The notes under the pieces are model-generated. The model made no database searches and was not told where the DNA came from. It saw only the letters and a list, made by a program, of their open reading frames with translations. From NCBI GenBank assembly GCA_026413225.1, contig CM048591.1:39153803-39217802 (forward strand): a stretch of 64,000 nucleotides of DNA. The letters are read 5' to 3'. Position 1 is the stretch's first letter. Every line of letters begins with the position of its first letter. A program made the position numbers and the translations under genes. This stretch comes from Otis tarda (Eukaryota; Chordata; Aves; Otidiformes; Otididae). This document shows, piece after piece, positions 46,747 through 59,392 of this stretch.

Positions 46747-49700
46747 AAGTATGACATGCAAATCCTTGAGATGGTGGGCACTACATTTGTGTGGCATCAC
46801 CGTACACCAGCTCAGAAGTGGAGATGGTGGAGTTACAAGAATTATCTTCATTTAGTGTTCCCTATTTTTGATGGTTTCTTTTTCAGCAACAGAAAGCACC
46901 GAAAAGACTGCTACAGAAAAAGCCCTTTATCTGTTAATCCTGAGACCATCACTGTTGTGCTGTTGGTGAGTCTGATCCCAAAACCAAAATTTATACCACG
47001 AACAGTATCATCAGAGATCACATTGCTGCCCTGCTGCAAAACGAATATTTAAAAGCTAGATGTAAAGTATAGGCTATCCCAAAAAGATAAAAAGTGCCTG
47101 AAGGATGTCTTAAGCATTCTCAAAGGTGGGAACATTGTAGTCACAACTACTATTATCCTGTGTGCTTGACAAGCAGTAGAGGAGACTGAACAGAGATAGT
47201 ATTTGTAAAACAAACAAAAAAAATTGTTTATATTCTCACTGGGGGGAAAAAAAGGTAATTAGTGAGCTGCTGATTGTACTCCCCTTCACTTAAACAGTTC
47301 AGATAACATTTGATTCTTTTCAATTGTTAAAAGTTAGTGTGAAAACCCATTGAGCTTAAGTAACACCAAATTGAAATTTCAGCATGAAATATCCTTAGAA
47401 CTCTTAACACATGGTACTTCTTAACCTATGTACATTGAGAGAATATTGATTGTAAAAACAGCCGTAGAAACCATGTTCTTCTGTGAAGTAATGTCCTTGG
47501 ATGATGATAGTAATAAATTCTACACTATGTGGGGGTTTTTTTGGTGTTTTTTTTTGTTTTTTTTTTTTATAATTTTATTTCTCAAGTAAGACTTCTTGCT
47601 CTTTCTTTCTGTGAAACGAAGTAAAAGTCTAGCATATTTCTGGTAAAATGACAAGGAAAATGCTCTAAAAAAGAGAATAGTGTAAAAGAAATCTTAAAAA
47701 CTGACTTCTCTGCCAGTGACGAAGGGGCTAACTTTAAAAAAAGTATCTTGGCGTCAACCCTAGAGGTATTAGTAAGGTATCTTAGTCTAATAATCTATTT
47801 CAAAATAATTATAAAACCTCAAAAAGGTTGTGTTGCCTAGAAGAGGTTTTGTGGTTGGTAAATTAGGCATCATACAATGGTTGCAATTTTAACATTCTAA
47901 CCTTCAGCACTGAAGAGGAGACATGGAAGAAAGCTTATTGAAGATGTGATAGTAAATTTACCTTCCTATTATGCTAGAAGCTATGTGCATCTCAAGTAGG
48001 TAGCTGTGCCTTGTCTCCTTCTAGAGCATAGGGTATATCCATATGAATGGAATCAGGCTCTCATATTGGGACATTTTTAAGGAGAGCAAGGAGAGTGTGG
48101 ACTCGGAATCACCAGCAGCTTTGTCAGACCATCACTGATTTGAATGCCCATAGGCTGCATTGTGATTTTGCCCCACATTTTCATTAAAGTAAGTTTGCAA
48201 GGTCCATTTGGTAGATGCTCCACGCCGTTCAGAACAGGAACAGAACTGTGCTGGTCAGTGGCTTGAAAAGGCCTCCCAGGATTGTGCCATTTTGTTATGT
48301 TAATTGTGATGTTTTAATTTATTAGAAGCACATTCATAAAAGATTTGGATAATAAAACCTGAGTGCTGAAAAGAGGCATAGTGGTTTTCAGACCTACCTG
48401 CTACCCAAGATGGCATGTAATGGTGCTAAATATATAGTTTGCTTCTTTATATAGTATTTGTCCAACCCTTTTGTAGATGCTGTACAGAGAAGGGCAACGT
48501 TGCACGGTTTGCTTACCAGAATTCTGTTTGTGTTGTAGTGTCATTTATACTTAGCAACAGTCTTGAATAAAAGCTACCTGTCAGAGGTTTTGTGGCCACT
48601 CAAGTGATGGAACACAGACCATATGCTTGGAGCCAGAACAGGAGCAGAGACGAAGAATATACTGTCTTGGAAAAGTGTGTGAGTTCCTGTTCTGCTGTAG
48701 TCATAGAACCCAGTGCACTCTCAGTTTGCCCATCATGGCAGGTGCGTGAAACAGATAACCTGTCATTCTATCATTTATGATTCCTAAATGAAAGAACTGG
48801 AGTGTTTCCAAAAGTTGGGATGATACGTAGGCTGGTATTTTGTGTGTTTCTCTGCAGTCACAAGGACTAGAGGGTTCTGTTTAAAGGAAGAGTTGAGACT
48901 CACTTGCCAGTAGTTAGAGCTGTTCAGAGGCATGAGATAGCATAAGGCATCATAAACCCGTGAGGAATGGAGGCATTTCCAGAATAATGCAGATAAGGTA
49001 AATGTTAAATCTAAGCCATGATCGTTTCAGACTGTGCTGTTACAATGCGTTATTGTCATGTTAGAGTTTCACATAGTAACAGTAAGGAGCTGCATTTTAT
49101 ATAAGGCATTCTTCATGAATAACAAAATCACATTGTGTTTGCCCATGACACTCTGATCTGTGACACTTATGCTTGCTTTCTACAGAAGTTTGAACAAATG
49201 GATTCGTTCACATGGAGGTTTAGGGAAGAGCTACTCTAAAAAACAATCTTATATGAACAGGAGTGTTCACATGTGAACAAGGTGTTATGACTCATTTCTG
49301 ATTATTGCTTCATCAATGGTCAACAGTGCTTCTGGGCTGAGTTGTTTCTCTTTCAGTGTGTGGTATGTGAGGAGTTGGCCACCTATTAGAATGTATGTGT
49401 TTAATAGTAATTTTGTTGTTCTTTTGTTTAAACTTTGTCACTTGTTCTGAGTTGTAATTGGTACTGTATGACTTCAGTGACCAGCTGGATTTTATAGGTA
49501 AGCAGGAATTACTGAGGTATAGGTGTGTGTTTGTATTTGATTCATATTTTTAAATATACACATTTCCACATGTCACTCTCAATGCACAGAAGACTGTTAA
49601 ATATGTAGCTGGTGTATAATTGTATAGTTTCATTGGCATCCTAAATTAGAGAACTAGAAATGTTAAAAGAGTGCATCCAAACCTCTTTAATATCTGTTTA

Positions 49701-50440
49701 TCTTTTGGGTGCAAATTTGTTTATCCCCTTTTTATCTTGATACTCTTGTTCCATGGCTACAAATCCAAGAACTTAATTACTCACTCTAAAAGAAGTACTT
49801 TATTTTCTCTGTTTTAAATCCATCTCCTAAAAATTTCGCTCCTAAATGAGTGCCCATTTTGTGTTTGCAGGATGTGGTGGTGAACACTTCTGCTGACATC
49901 TTACCCCTAGCAGATTTCACTCAATTTTTCTTGTGAAGCAAGTGTTCCATCTCCTTAATCATTTCAGTTGTCCTCTGCTATGTCCTGTTTGAGAAGCAGT
50001 AATTAGAGTGCACAAAGAAACTGCATGACTGAAAATATGTGCACATCCTTTCAAATAATCTGATAAAGAAAGAAGGCCCAAAATCTATAAATACAGAATT
50101 TAGCACTTTTTATACATTATGGATCAGTACTTCAGTAGACGTATTTTTATTGTCTTTTGAGACCACTAACGTAGAAAAGGAGATGACATTTATGGAATGT
50201 GGGTGCTGATACTGTTTCTGCAACAGAATTATTCAGAAAGCATTTTTAGAAGGAGGTATGTCAAAAAAAGGAAAACATCCTCTGCAGAGCACTTAGATTT
50301 TTTTTTTTTTTTAGCACAGTTAAAGCAGTAAAACCATGTATCAACATGTATTTTGAGGACTAATTTAAATAGTCATCTTTAACTTGTTAGTGAAGTTATC
50401 TGGTATCTACTATAATCCTTCAATGTGATATTTTTGACCG
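46747..50440. other. Unassigned intergenic DNA
   Basis: No gene, RNA or repeat family is recognised over 3.7 kb. A T/G-rich run lies near 47530-47570. Confidence 0.4.
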
Positions 50441-51391
50441 AAGGTGTGCGCATATACATCCATAATTCACTGCAGATCCTTATCTGATCCCTTTTTTGAC
50501 CCTTGCACTTGGTCTAGCTGTCCCTGTGCTAGTCTCAGTGCTTCACAAGCCTGTACATCTTCCCAGAAACCTTCCGACCTGCTGCCAGAAGCGGATGAGA
50601 TTCCACTGGCTGCGTGCCGTGTTCTACGTTTCAGTGGCTTAGAGGACTTCAGACGAGAAGGGACTTGTTGCAGCAAATGGTCAGCTATTCCTGCTTTCGT
50701 AAGGGGAGGTTTGCTGCCAAGGGAAAGGGTAGCCGGAAGGCTGGAGGAAACAGAACACCACAAAGGCATGTCTCTGCTCCCAAGTATTTCTCTTCCGTCT
50801 TGTTATGGGAAAAGGAAATAACAGGAAAGAGAGGATGTGGAAAATAGAAGGTCCCAGTAGGGAAAAGAAAAAAGGTCAAGGTTGTGGGGCGAGGGTGGGA
50901 GGAAATAGGCAATGGGAAGGCCCAAAGATGTATCTGCAAGTCAGATAAAAGGGGCTTGTGGTTAGGTAGAGGAGGGGAAGAAAGGTAGGATGAGACAGAA
51001 AAAGGGGAGATGCTGGGAGCATGGAGAGATGACGACAGAACTAGGCAAAATGAGAAAAAAAAGGAAAAATGAGGAGAAAAATACAAAAGGCACCAAGAGC
51101 TCTTGGCTTTGTAAAATAAAATATTTTTGAAAGAAAAATGTAGCTAATCCAAATGAGAGTGGAGAAATTAATAAATGGAGAAGTGCCCAATATAATGAAG
51201 AACAGAGGGGAAGAAGGAAAATAGAAAAATGAACGGAAGCGGAAAGCTGGGGAGGAAACACCCTAAAGATTTACTTCTTTTTTCCAATTCCTGTGTTTTG
51301 TCATATGTCCTTAGGGAATTTAAGTGTAATGATGAAGCAGATACATCCTCTGCTTTTATTTATCAATACTGTTACTGTACTAGGGCTAGAC
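50441..51391. other. Unassigned DNA with purine-rich tract
   Basis: 50440-50780 is moderately GC-rich with overlapping frames on both strands, none recognised. From about 50810 to 51250 the plus strand is strongly purine-rich, with many AGGAAA, GGGGAAG and GAGAAAA words. That makes long Ser/Phe/Pro-rich frames on the minus strand, which I do not treat as genes. Confidence 0.45.
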
Positions 51392-51695
51392 CAGCGATCT
51401 CCAAACTTTTTCGATCACACAGTTCTATCAGTAAAGCAGTTTTGAGCATGCACCCCTAATCAATGTTTATTTATTTATAAATTATATACAAGTACTATTG
51501 TACTAAAATATTATGTACATTATAAAATATATACAAAATTATAAATTAAAAAAGATAAAGATGAAACAAACACTGTTTAAAAATATTTCCTGTATTAATG
51601 GTAAAAATCATATACTCCTGCTCCCCAGTAGACTGTCTTGCGCACACCCTGGGGTATACTCTCATCCTGCCACACACACAGTTTGGAGACCACTG
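51392..51695. mobile_element. Non-autonomous hAT-like DNA transposon (MITE)
   Basis: This 304-bp element has terminal inverted repeats. The left end is CAGCGATCTCCAAACT and the right end AGTTTGGAGACCACTG, matching at 14 of 16 positions. The CAGNGNTCTCCAAACTTTTT end is of the hAT/Charlie type. The interior is AT-rich (51460-51600), with GCATGCACCCCTAATCAATG near the left side and no coding capacity. The left flank GGCTAGAC resembles the hAT target preference, but the right flank GTGCCATG does not match it. The target duplication is therefore not confirmed. Confidence 0.72.
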
Positions 51696-54600
51696 GTGCC
51701 ATGCCTAAAGCTTCATGATGAGCTCTCCCTAAAGCTATTGCTGACATTCTGATGGCCTTGGTGGTATCAGAAGGTGCAGAGCTGTCTTGGCTCTTTGATT
51801 GCGGAATCTGGAAGTGTTTCCAGTACTGCACAGGAGCAAATCTTGATATAGCTATTTAGGATAGTCAAAATCAAATATATGATCATTCAGTCTGACCACA
51901 CCTGAATTTTCTAGGTTATTTTTGTCTTATTTTTACCAACTACAAGGACAAAAATTACAATTTTCAAAAAAGATGCACACCTTACTGAAGGCAGTGGCCA
52001 CAACTTTAGAAGTTTCTAGTCCTGCTGCAACCGAATTAGACCTAAAAGTGTTTGCTAAAGACATTGAGAATTTTATTCTATTTAAGATCTTTTGTATTTT
52101 TCTAAGATTTTTTGCAAAGTATGATCAGTAAATTAGAGTGAGTTGTGTAAGTCCTTTGAATTAGACCTGCAAGCCTGCTTTCGGTTGCACAGATAGATAA
52201 GTCTAGACTAACGGCTTCATGGATAACTTCATTTACATGTGTTGACTCTTAATTTTCGAATGTATTTAGTGTAACACATTAATGTGACATTCAGAACTTC
52301 AGTAATAAATCACACTGGGCTTTCTTGAAAAGGTTAAGTCTGCAAACACCTGCCATCATTTTGTCATCTTCCCATGTGCTTTGCTCTGGAAATTCACGTA
52401 CAAAAGGTTGTGGGAAAGTAACAGCTGTAAGAAGACAAGCAGAGATTTCTGTTTAAAGAGTATCTATTTCTGTTTAACAACATTGACATTTAATGTTTAT
52501 AAAATTCATTTTCTTATGGCTAGAAGCAGCAATTACAAGTAGTAGCAAAAGGCAAATGTTGATTGTGAAACAAAAGCATGCTAAAACAATGGATTATTTA
52601 AAGCTATTTTTAGATTAGATTACAACTGAAAGCTTTCTAGCTTTCTTTATGCCCTCTGCTGACATGTACTTGAATTACCAGATATTAATACATGTAGCAT
52701 GCTAGGCTGAGGAATCTTTGTTACAGGCAGATAAGCTGCTGGCATCTTCAGTTCAATGGAAGGGCTCTGGGTTTGAGTGCTGTAGGAGTGTAGGAACATC
52801 TATTTATGGCAGGAGGAAAATTAGCAAATGATACTACCCTTTTTAGATTAACTTACATTTATGCTTCAAATATGTGCTTGCAGTTTAGTGGGTTTTTCTG
52901 ACTTCCTTGTAATTTTACATGTTTTCTTTTCATGTCCATCAGTGGTACTGTCTGTCCTTGTTAATGACTTAAGGAACAGAACTGGTAGATCCCCAAAAAG
53001 ATATGCTTAATCTTCCTGGGCTTGACCTTTCTGCTGAGAATATCAACTAAGACAGTAATTGTTACAAAACAGACATCAGTTTGCATACAATTAGACTGAG
53101 AAGATTGCTTGTTTTCAGTATCCTTCCCCACAGTGGCATCAGGCAATTCCTCTGCGCTTTGTTTTTAAATCACTTTATAAACAGAAATCTATCATTCTTT
53201 TCAAGTGCTGGAATACTGATTGAAGTTAGCTGAAAGATAAAAGTCTGTATCCTGTTAGCTGTCTGCTACCCTTTAAGTAGCATTTAATTACTGTACTGTT
53301 TCTGAGACAATACTGGCAGAATGATGGGAAGACAATACTGCATTGTGAAATAGATATGATATTATCAATGAGATGGTTAAAAAAAAAAAGTTTTCTGTAG
53401 AGCTGTGTGTAGATAGCGTATCTGGAATTTTGTTCCAAATAGAATGCATTCTGTAAAGTTTTATAAGAGATCTGTTTCCCTGAGGATGTTTATGAGTCTT
53501 TTCAACAAGGAAGAACTAGTGAACTCAAGCCCAGCCCAATCCGGTATGTTAAAAACATATGTTGGACCACAAAAAGTTCTGAGTTTATCCCTCTCCCTCA
53601 AGACAAGCTAACCCAAGCCTGTTCCGTTTGATTTACCTCCTGGGTTTTGAACCTGCAAAGGATACACAAGTTATATTGTCAAGCTCCGTCTTCTAAACAG
53701 AAGCTAAAAATACTTCATTTTTGAAAGAAAGCTTAGATTCTGATGTAATCATAGCATGTAACTGTAAGGCAAACATTTAATTGTACTTCAAGCTAATGAA
53801 AGAGGCATGGAAGCTGACAGCACCAAATGTGCTTGAGTTAGCACTTTTCCTTGTGTGCTACGACTGCAGGACCAATTCTGAGAATCTACATGCTGGGGCT
53901 TGAGGGATCAAGGACAGGTGCCTGAGGTCATAACTAATGGGTATCTTGGGGTGTGTGGCAGGGGAGATCACAGCTTTGGCCTCTGTAATTACATGGCTTC
54001 TCTGAGTTTAGCCATCAGGACCTTTTCTGTTCAATGTCTGTGCCTGTGAAGTCATTACCTCTGGTTATCTAAAGCCTTGGTTGTATGGGTTTTTTTGCAG
54101 ACCCTCAGCTGTAGCATTGTTTTTCCCAAGGCTTGACTTAAATTACAGCTAAGTTTTTCATCTCCACGAAGTCTGTGCTCTGTCTTACTCAGACATAGAG
54201 AAAATTGCTTTGACAGATATGCTATCTGTATGCTCAGCTTGAAGCTTCAGCTGAGAAATTATTGTCTAAAAAAATCTTTACTCTCTGAGTTTTGGATGCA
54301 TGACATATAAACATGTAGTGTATTTCTAGTTTTGGTTTTTTTTTGTTTTGTCCTCTTGCTCCATGCAGCTTGCTCCGTGGAATTTTGTGGAGGTAGGACT
54401 TAACTATAAGATGTTGGTGTCAGTCCAACATGTACATCTGGCTTGCTTAGTAAATGTGCTTCTACTACAGTAAAATAGGCAGCAGGGGAAGGGAGTGGAA
54501 CCAAAAAACAGGAGAGAAACAATAGGTTGGTAGCAAGAGAACTTGAAGGAAAATTCAGAGATCAGCAGAAAAGAAATTTCCTCACTAGTGATATCTAGCC

Positions 54601-55124
54601 TTAAGCATATAAATAACAACAAGCTTGCACTGAGAACAGCCTTGCCTTGAACATATGTTATATACTTTGTTAAGTATTTTTCCTGGTCTTTTCCCCCTTA
54701 TTTTTATCTAAAATTAAATGACAATGTTTGAGGAGATGACAGGGAAGTAATGTTCTATTTTTTTAAAAGAGCCGGTGTGTTGCAAAGTTTATCATTTTTG
54801 CATTGTTCCTGTTTTGTAGCTGACAGAGTAAGAACATGCAATTAACCTGAAGGGCTTCTTAAGTCCTTCTTAACTTACTGATCTGATTGTGGTAGCATAT
54901 GGTACTTACAAGTTGTTGGGAAATCTCAGGTAAAGTTTGTATACGCATCTATGGGCCCTGAACAGTTACTGTTCAGAAATAAGGTCTTGGCATTATAATG
55001 AATACTACTAAGCAAACATCAGCTCAGTATTCAGTGGTGGCCAACAAAACTAGAAGACTTTAGAAATGGTTTGGGGAGAGAAGAGAAGATAATAAAAAGA
55101 AAGCAGATTTTTTAATCCAAGGCA
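51696..55124. other. Unassigned intergenic DNA
   Basis: No gene, RNA or recognisable repeat is seen over 3.4 kb, and open frames are at most about 70 codons. Confidence 0.4.
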
Positions 55125-55705
55125 CCCGTATTCTGGACCTTACTGCAATTCTGGTTCTGTCATCTTTAAAAAAAAAAGGTGCAGACTGGCAAAAGAACAA
55201 TAAGGATGGTGAGATATGAAACAGCTTCCATGTAAGGAACAAAGAAATATATTTCGTTAATATGTTCAGATTGGAAAATAGATGAGTATGGGAGAATGTG
55301 ATGGAGTGGCATGGATAAGCTGAATAGGGAATGGCTATTTCAACATAAGAACTATTTGGTATCATATGAAACTACTAAGTGGAAGCTCCAAGCCCACAAA
55401 AGGAGGTATTTCTTCTTACAAGAAGCAGTTATGCTGCAGAACTCCTTGTCACATGACATCATGGAAACTAGGAACTTATGTGAGTTCAGAAGGCAAAAGA
55501 TTATTTCAACAGAAGCTTGTAAAAAGAAGTCTACCAACGGTGACACAAAACTACAGATCATTGGAAGATGGGGAAGTAGTTAACCAAGTGTTGATGTATG
55601 TTTACTTAACTTTTTTCTAATACTCTTGTCATCTCTTGTCATCAGCTACTGTTGGAGACAGGCTACTTTGCTGGATGAACTTCTGCTCTGGTTTAGGGAG
55701 TCCTA
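55125..55705 (+). mobile_element. Ancient CR1/L3-like LINE 3' part
   Basis: The order of words follows the 3' end of an old amniote CR1/L3-type LINE. First comes a TACTGCAATTCTGGTTCTGT segment, then GTGCAGACTGGCAAAAGAAC. The coding-end motif follows: AAAAGGAGGTATTTCTTCTT and CTGCAGAACTCCTTGTCACA. Last is GTTGGAGACAGGCTACTTTG followed by CTGGATGAACTTCTGCTCTG. It is heavily diverged with no intact frame. Family assignment is from memory of the consensus and is moderate. Confidence 0.6.
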
Positions 55706-58256
55706 TTTTAGTATTACTTCATGTTTTTTTAAAGAAACAGATCTGCAAAGCTAGTAATGGTCATTGTGCTTTCACCTGAAGCTCATGTTTTAGGATCTGA
55801 CTTTGAAAATGTGGCATGATTTTGGGGATTATTGAATATCTCAATTTGAATTTCCAGTTTTTTAAGGTGATACATGTTCTGCAGCACTGCAAGTACACCT
55901 TTGAGAATCGAAGGATTCATTTCTGATAGGCAAACAAATGCTGCTTGTTTTTACGTTTGGCTGTCATTCATATGAGACACTTCAATTCCTGGTGTTTTTT
56001 TTTTGTAAAAAACAAAAGGTCAGGGTGATGTCCTATGCAGGGAACCCAACAGATAACTTTTCCTGTAACAGTGATTAGCCTTTGTATTTGTTCTTTCCCA
56101 AAAGGAAAAAGGTTCAGTCAGCCATTTGGTGACACACTGTGTTGACAGAGAACTTAAAATTTATTGGAAACAAACCCGTTCAGTTTTACGTGTGCATGTG
56201 ATTACTTTGACGCAAAACAAGGTAAGCAACATAACTGCCTTGTTCTACAATATTACTTAAAAGTGTGTCAAATGTGTTTTCACTGAATTTTAGAGAGTTT
56301 TTTATGAAAGAGTATAATTTTGAGGACTATGGTCTGGATGTGTACTAGAGTTGAGAGACTAAAGCTTTGTACAAAGATTTGAATTAGCAAATCATCTTGT
56401 GCAAGAAAAGTGTCTTGCAGTGTTTGATTGAAAGTTCTGTTTCAAACTTGGATTTAATGCCACATAAGTGAACTTTACCTTGGAGTCCTAAGGTTACAAT
56501 TTACCTGTTACATTTTTGAAGACACCAAAAGTATTCCTACCTGCATATGTTTCTTCTTGCAGGAAGTGAATTAACAGCAAACACAGCTTTTCAGCACTTT
56601 TCACGTCTGGTTTTGACAACAATCTAGAAGCATTGTAGCTTTGTTCTTTTTCCAGAGGTATTTATTAATGCTTTTTAATTATATTATATTCCTGAGCATT
56701 TCTACCTGTGAAAATATTCATATTGTGGTTTTAATCAGATATGTAATAATTAACTTGCCACAAAAGCCAGGCACTCAAAATGTGTTTCTCTACAGCGGAA
56801 CTCAAGCTCTCCATCTTTCTGCAAATTAAAACAATGCAATTTTGTCATGTATCTGGCTTACTTGTATATATTCTATCATCTGCTAATGTGAATGCAGATC
56901 AGAAATCTGTGGTTTGAGCTCGGCTCTTCTTTTGAATTTCACAGAGTCTTAACCAAAATAATTCTCTCTTAGGATAAAAATAAAAAGCAAAAAATTCAGG
57001 ACATAAACTTATTGCATAGAAATACTATGTGCATAATTTTAAAGCAATTATACCAAGCACATGACATGAAACACAAATGATCATAGATAGATATTCCAAA
57101 TAGTCTTACTAAAGTCTGGCAAGTAATTTGTAGGAAATTATTTATTTAACAATTTTTCTTCTGCCTTATGGATTGTGGAATGTCTCATAATCTGTTGTAT
57201 ATCAAAAATTTCTGACAGATATGTAGTCATCACAGTCTGTAGACTGTGGCTTTTGACTTAACAGCAGCACTCCAAGCTCAACTCTCATGGCATTGACTAG
57301 CCTAACAGTTTATAAAGTTACGTATTGTTTCTGTTTCTTGACCAAAGAAGCAAGCAGGGCCAGTAGTCCCTGTGGTTATGTTTCTGGTAACTCATTTAGC
57401 AATCAGTTTCCATCAATATTTCCATTAAGTGCAAGTCAAATTTACTATTGCAGTTGGCTAGTAAAATTGGCCTATAAGTCAACCCAATTCACATTAAAAT
57501 AAATATTGAAGTGACTTGGAAGGTGGACACCTTTCAAGGGACGCCTTCCCAAGGAAAAAGTGTTTAAATACAGAAGGCAATTACAATCACATCTTCTTAG
57601 TGACATTGAACTAAAATGTAAGCACAATGTGAAAATATTATCCGTGTTTCTTGATGTGGATGGATGGATTAGTTTAGTGGGGAATTGTGACTTTTGTTCA
57701 GATGATATTAAAAATGAATGCAGTATGATTTTGTTGCATTTTGTCTTTCATTAAACTGCATTTTAGGAGAAGTAAAAAAGGCAAAATACAGCTTCCTTAT
57801 ACCCATATCTGCATTGTGGTTTTTTTCTCTTTTCTTTTTCCTTTTGTCTCAATTATCTGCTCACCTTCATGTTTTCCATCTATGTATAGCTATCTTCTCA
57901 GAGTTACCCTGTTCTCATTTGCTCTTTACATTTATTTTCAACTATTCTTTTAAAAACCCAATTTTTTAATCCTCCTTTTAACCTTCAGTGCAGCCTCTAC
58001 TCCCTTCATTATCAGGAATTTTGTAATTATTTTGCTTATTCACTGTCAGTGTTTGATTACAGAGGAGAAAATAGATACTGAAAATTTATCAGTTTTTGTT
58101 ATTGGCTTTCAATGGTTTCTCATCTTTAGATGACCCAGAATCTTGAAATTCTGACATGTTTCTTGACTGTAAAACTTTAGGTAACAGCAAAGATGAAGGG
58201 GGAGAACGAAACATAGGATTTAGGCAGAACTCAGTAATGGGTCGTTAGGGGAAGTT
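55706..58256. other. Unassigned intergenic DNA
   Basis: AT-rich sequence with no gene or repeat recognised. Confidence 0.4.
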
Positions 58257-58620
58257 TTAGGGAAGTTGGTGGAATCCTTGAAGCACCCAGAGCAGATACT
58301 GCAGTCTTGAGGCCACATCTCTCCTGTCAGCATCGCTGCTGTGAGGGAGAGTCATTGTCACTGATATAAAATACACTTTGTGTAAGATTGGTAAGGACAA
58401 AATCCAGACTTCCAAACTCCTGAGTGAAGACATTTGCCACATAACACAGGTCTTTGTTGTTGCTTTTAATGTTGTTAACTTCAGTAATAATAAATTCTCT
58501 AATAACTTTTTCCACACTTTTCATAGACCTGCAAAAAGCAAAGGAGTTGTAAATGGGTTTGTTTTGACATAGATATAGAAAAAGGCATGATCCTTCAGCA
58601 AGCAAGGGGACACCGTACAC
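58257..58620 (-). other. Unidentified coding-like stretch, minus strand
   Basis: Two overlapping minus-strand frames are open here (58327-58620 and 58257-58517). One reads KSVEKVIREFIITEVNN, then KDLCYVANVFTQEFGSLDF. The other ends SSDADRRDVASRLQYLLW. A fair splice acceptor (CTTTGCTTTTTGCAG, AG at plus-strand 58532-58533) precedes them, but no convincing donor follows. I do not recognise the product. It could be a decayed exon, a piece of an old repeat or chance. Confidence 0.25.
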
Positions 58621-59392
58621 TGTAACTATTCCCTACTAAAACCTGGTTACACATTATCTCTACATTCCCCCTGCATGCATTTTAAACTCTTCTCTTTTGC
58701 CTTAAACTGTTGTTATATTTTGTTGACTGCTGATAACTTTGGTTGAAGCACAGTATGTCAAAGTAGGAATAGGCTTTTACCAAGAGCAAACTTCCCCTCA
58801 GCCTAGGCAGCCTTTGCATTACCTCAGGAATTTAACTTTTTTTTTTGCCACCCGCAATGTTAGACTCCCTGAGAGGTAATTAAAAATCCATGTGTTTAGT
58901 ACAATGATTTAAAACACAGCTACTGTATGGAAAAGGTATTACCACGAAGTACTTGGGACATATGCCAAAAAGGCTTAAGTAAAGAAAGAAATAAGTATGT
59001 TTGCTCTCTTATCTCAGTAAACTAACAGTAACATTTTCTGAATCCCAAGGATCTGGATGAAGATTCACAGAACAGGACATAATTTTATCTAGTAACTGGA
59101 TATACTTACCACCGTCCCCCCCATTTCCTAGTATCTCTTTTTGTTCAGAAAGGAAAAAGTTGTCTTCCTTCTCACTTGTTTTGAAATCATCAGACCACAG
59201 TCACTGCATCAGTGACCTCTTTCAAGTCTAGCTTTTCCAATTTTTAAGCTTTGGATTATACATTTGGCAAAGGTTTTGCCTGATTAAGCCCAAAGCAGTG
59301 TGATGGAAGAAGTCATACCAGATGGAGATGTAATGCTTTAGTGTGCCATTTGGGTTTGATACAGGGATTGCAAATACACAGGCAATCTTAAA
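58621..59392. other. Unassigned intergenic DNA
   Basis: No gene or repeat is recognised. Confidence 0.4.

Noticed and set aside
50444-50821. 125-codon plus-strand frame
   Set aside because: No recognisable domain, frames are open on both strands, and no splice or promoter context. Probably chance in a moderately GC-rich patch.
50685-51261. Ser/Phe/Pro-rich minus-strand frames of 99-133 codons
   Set aside because: They are by-products of the purine-rich plus strand.
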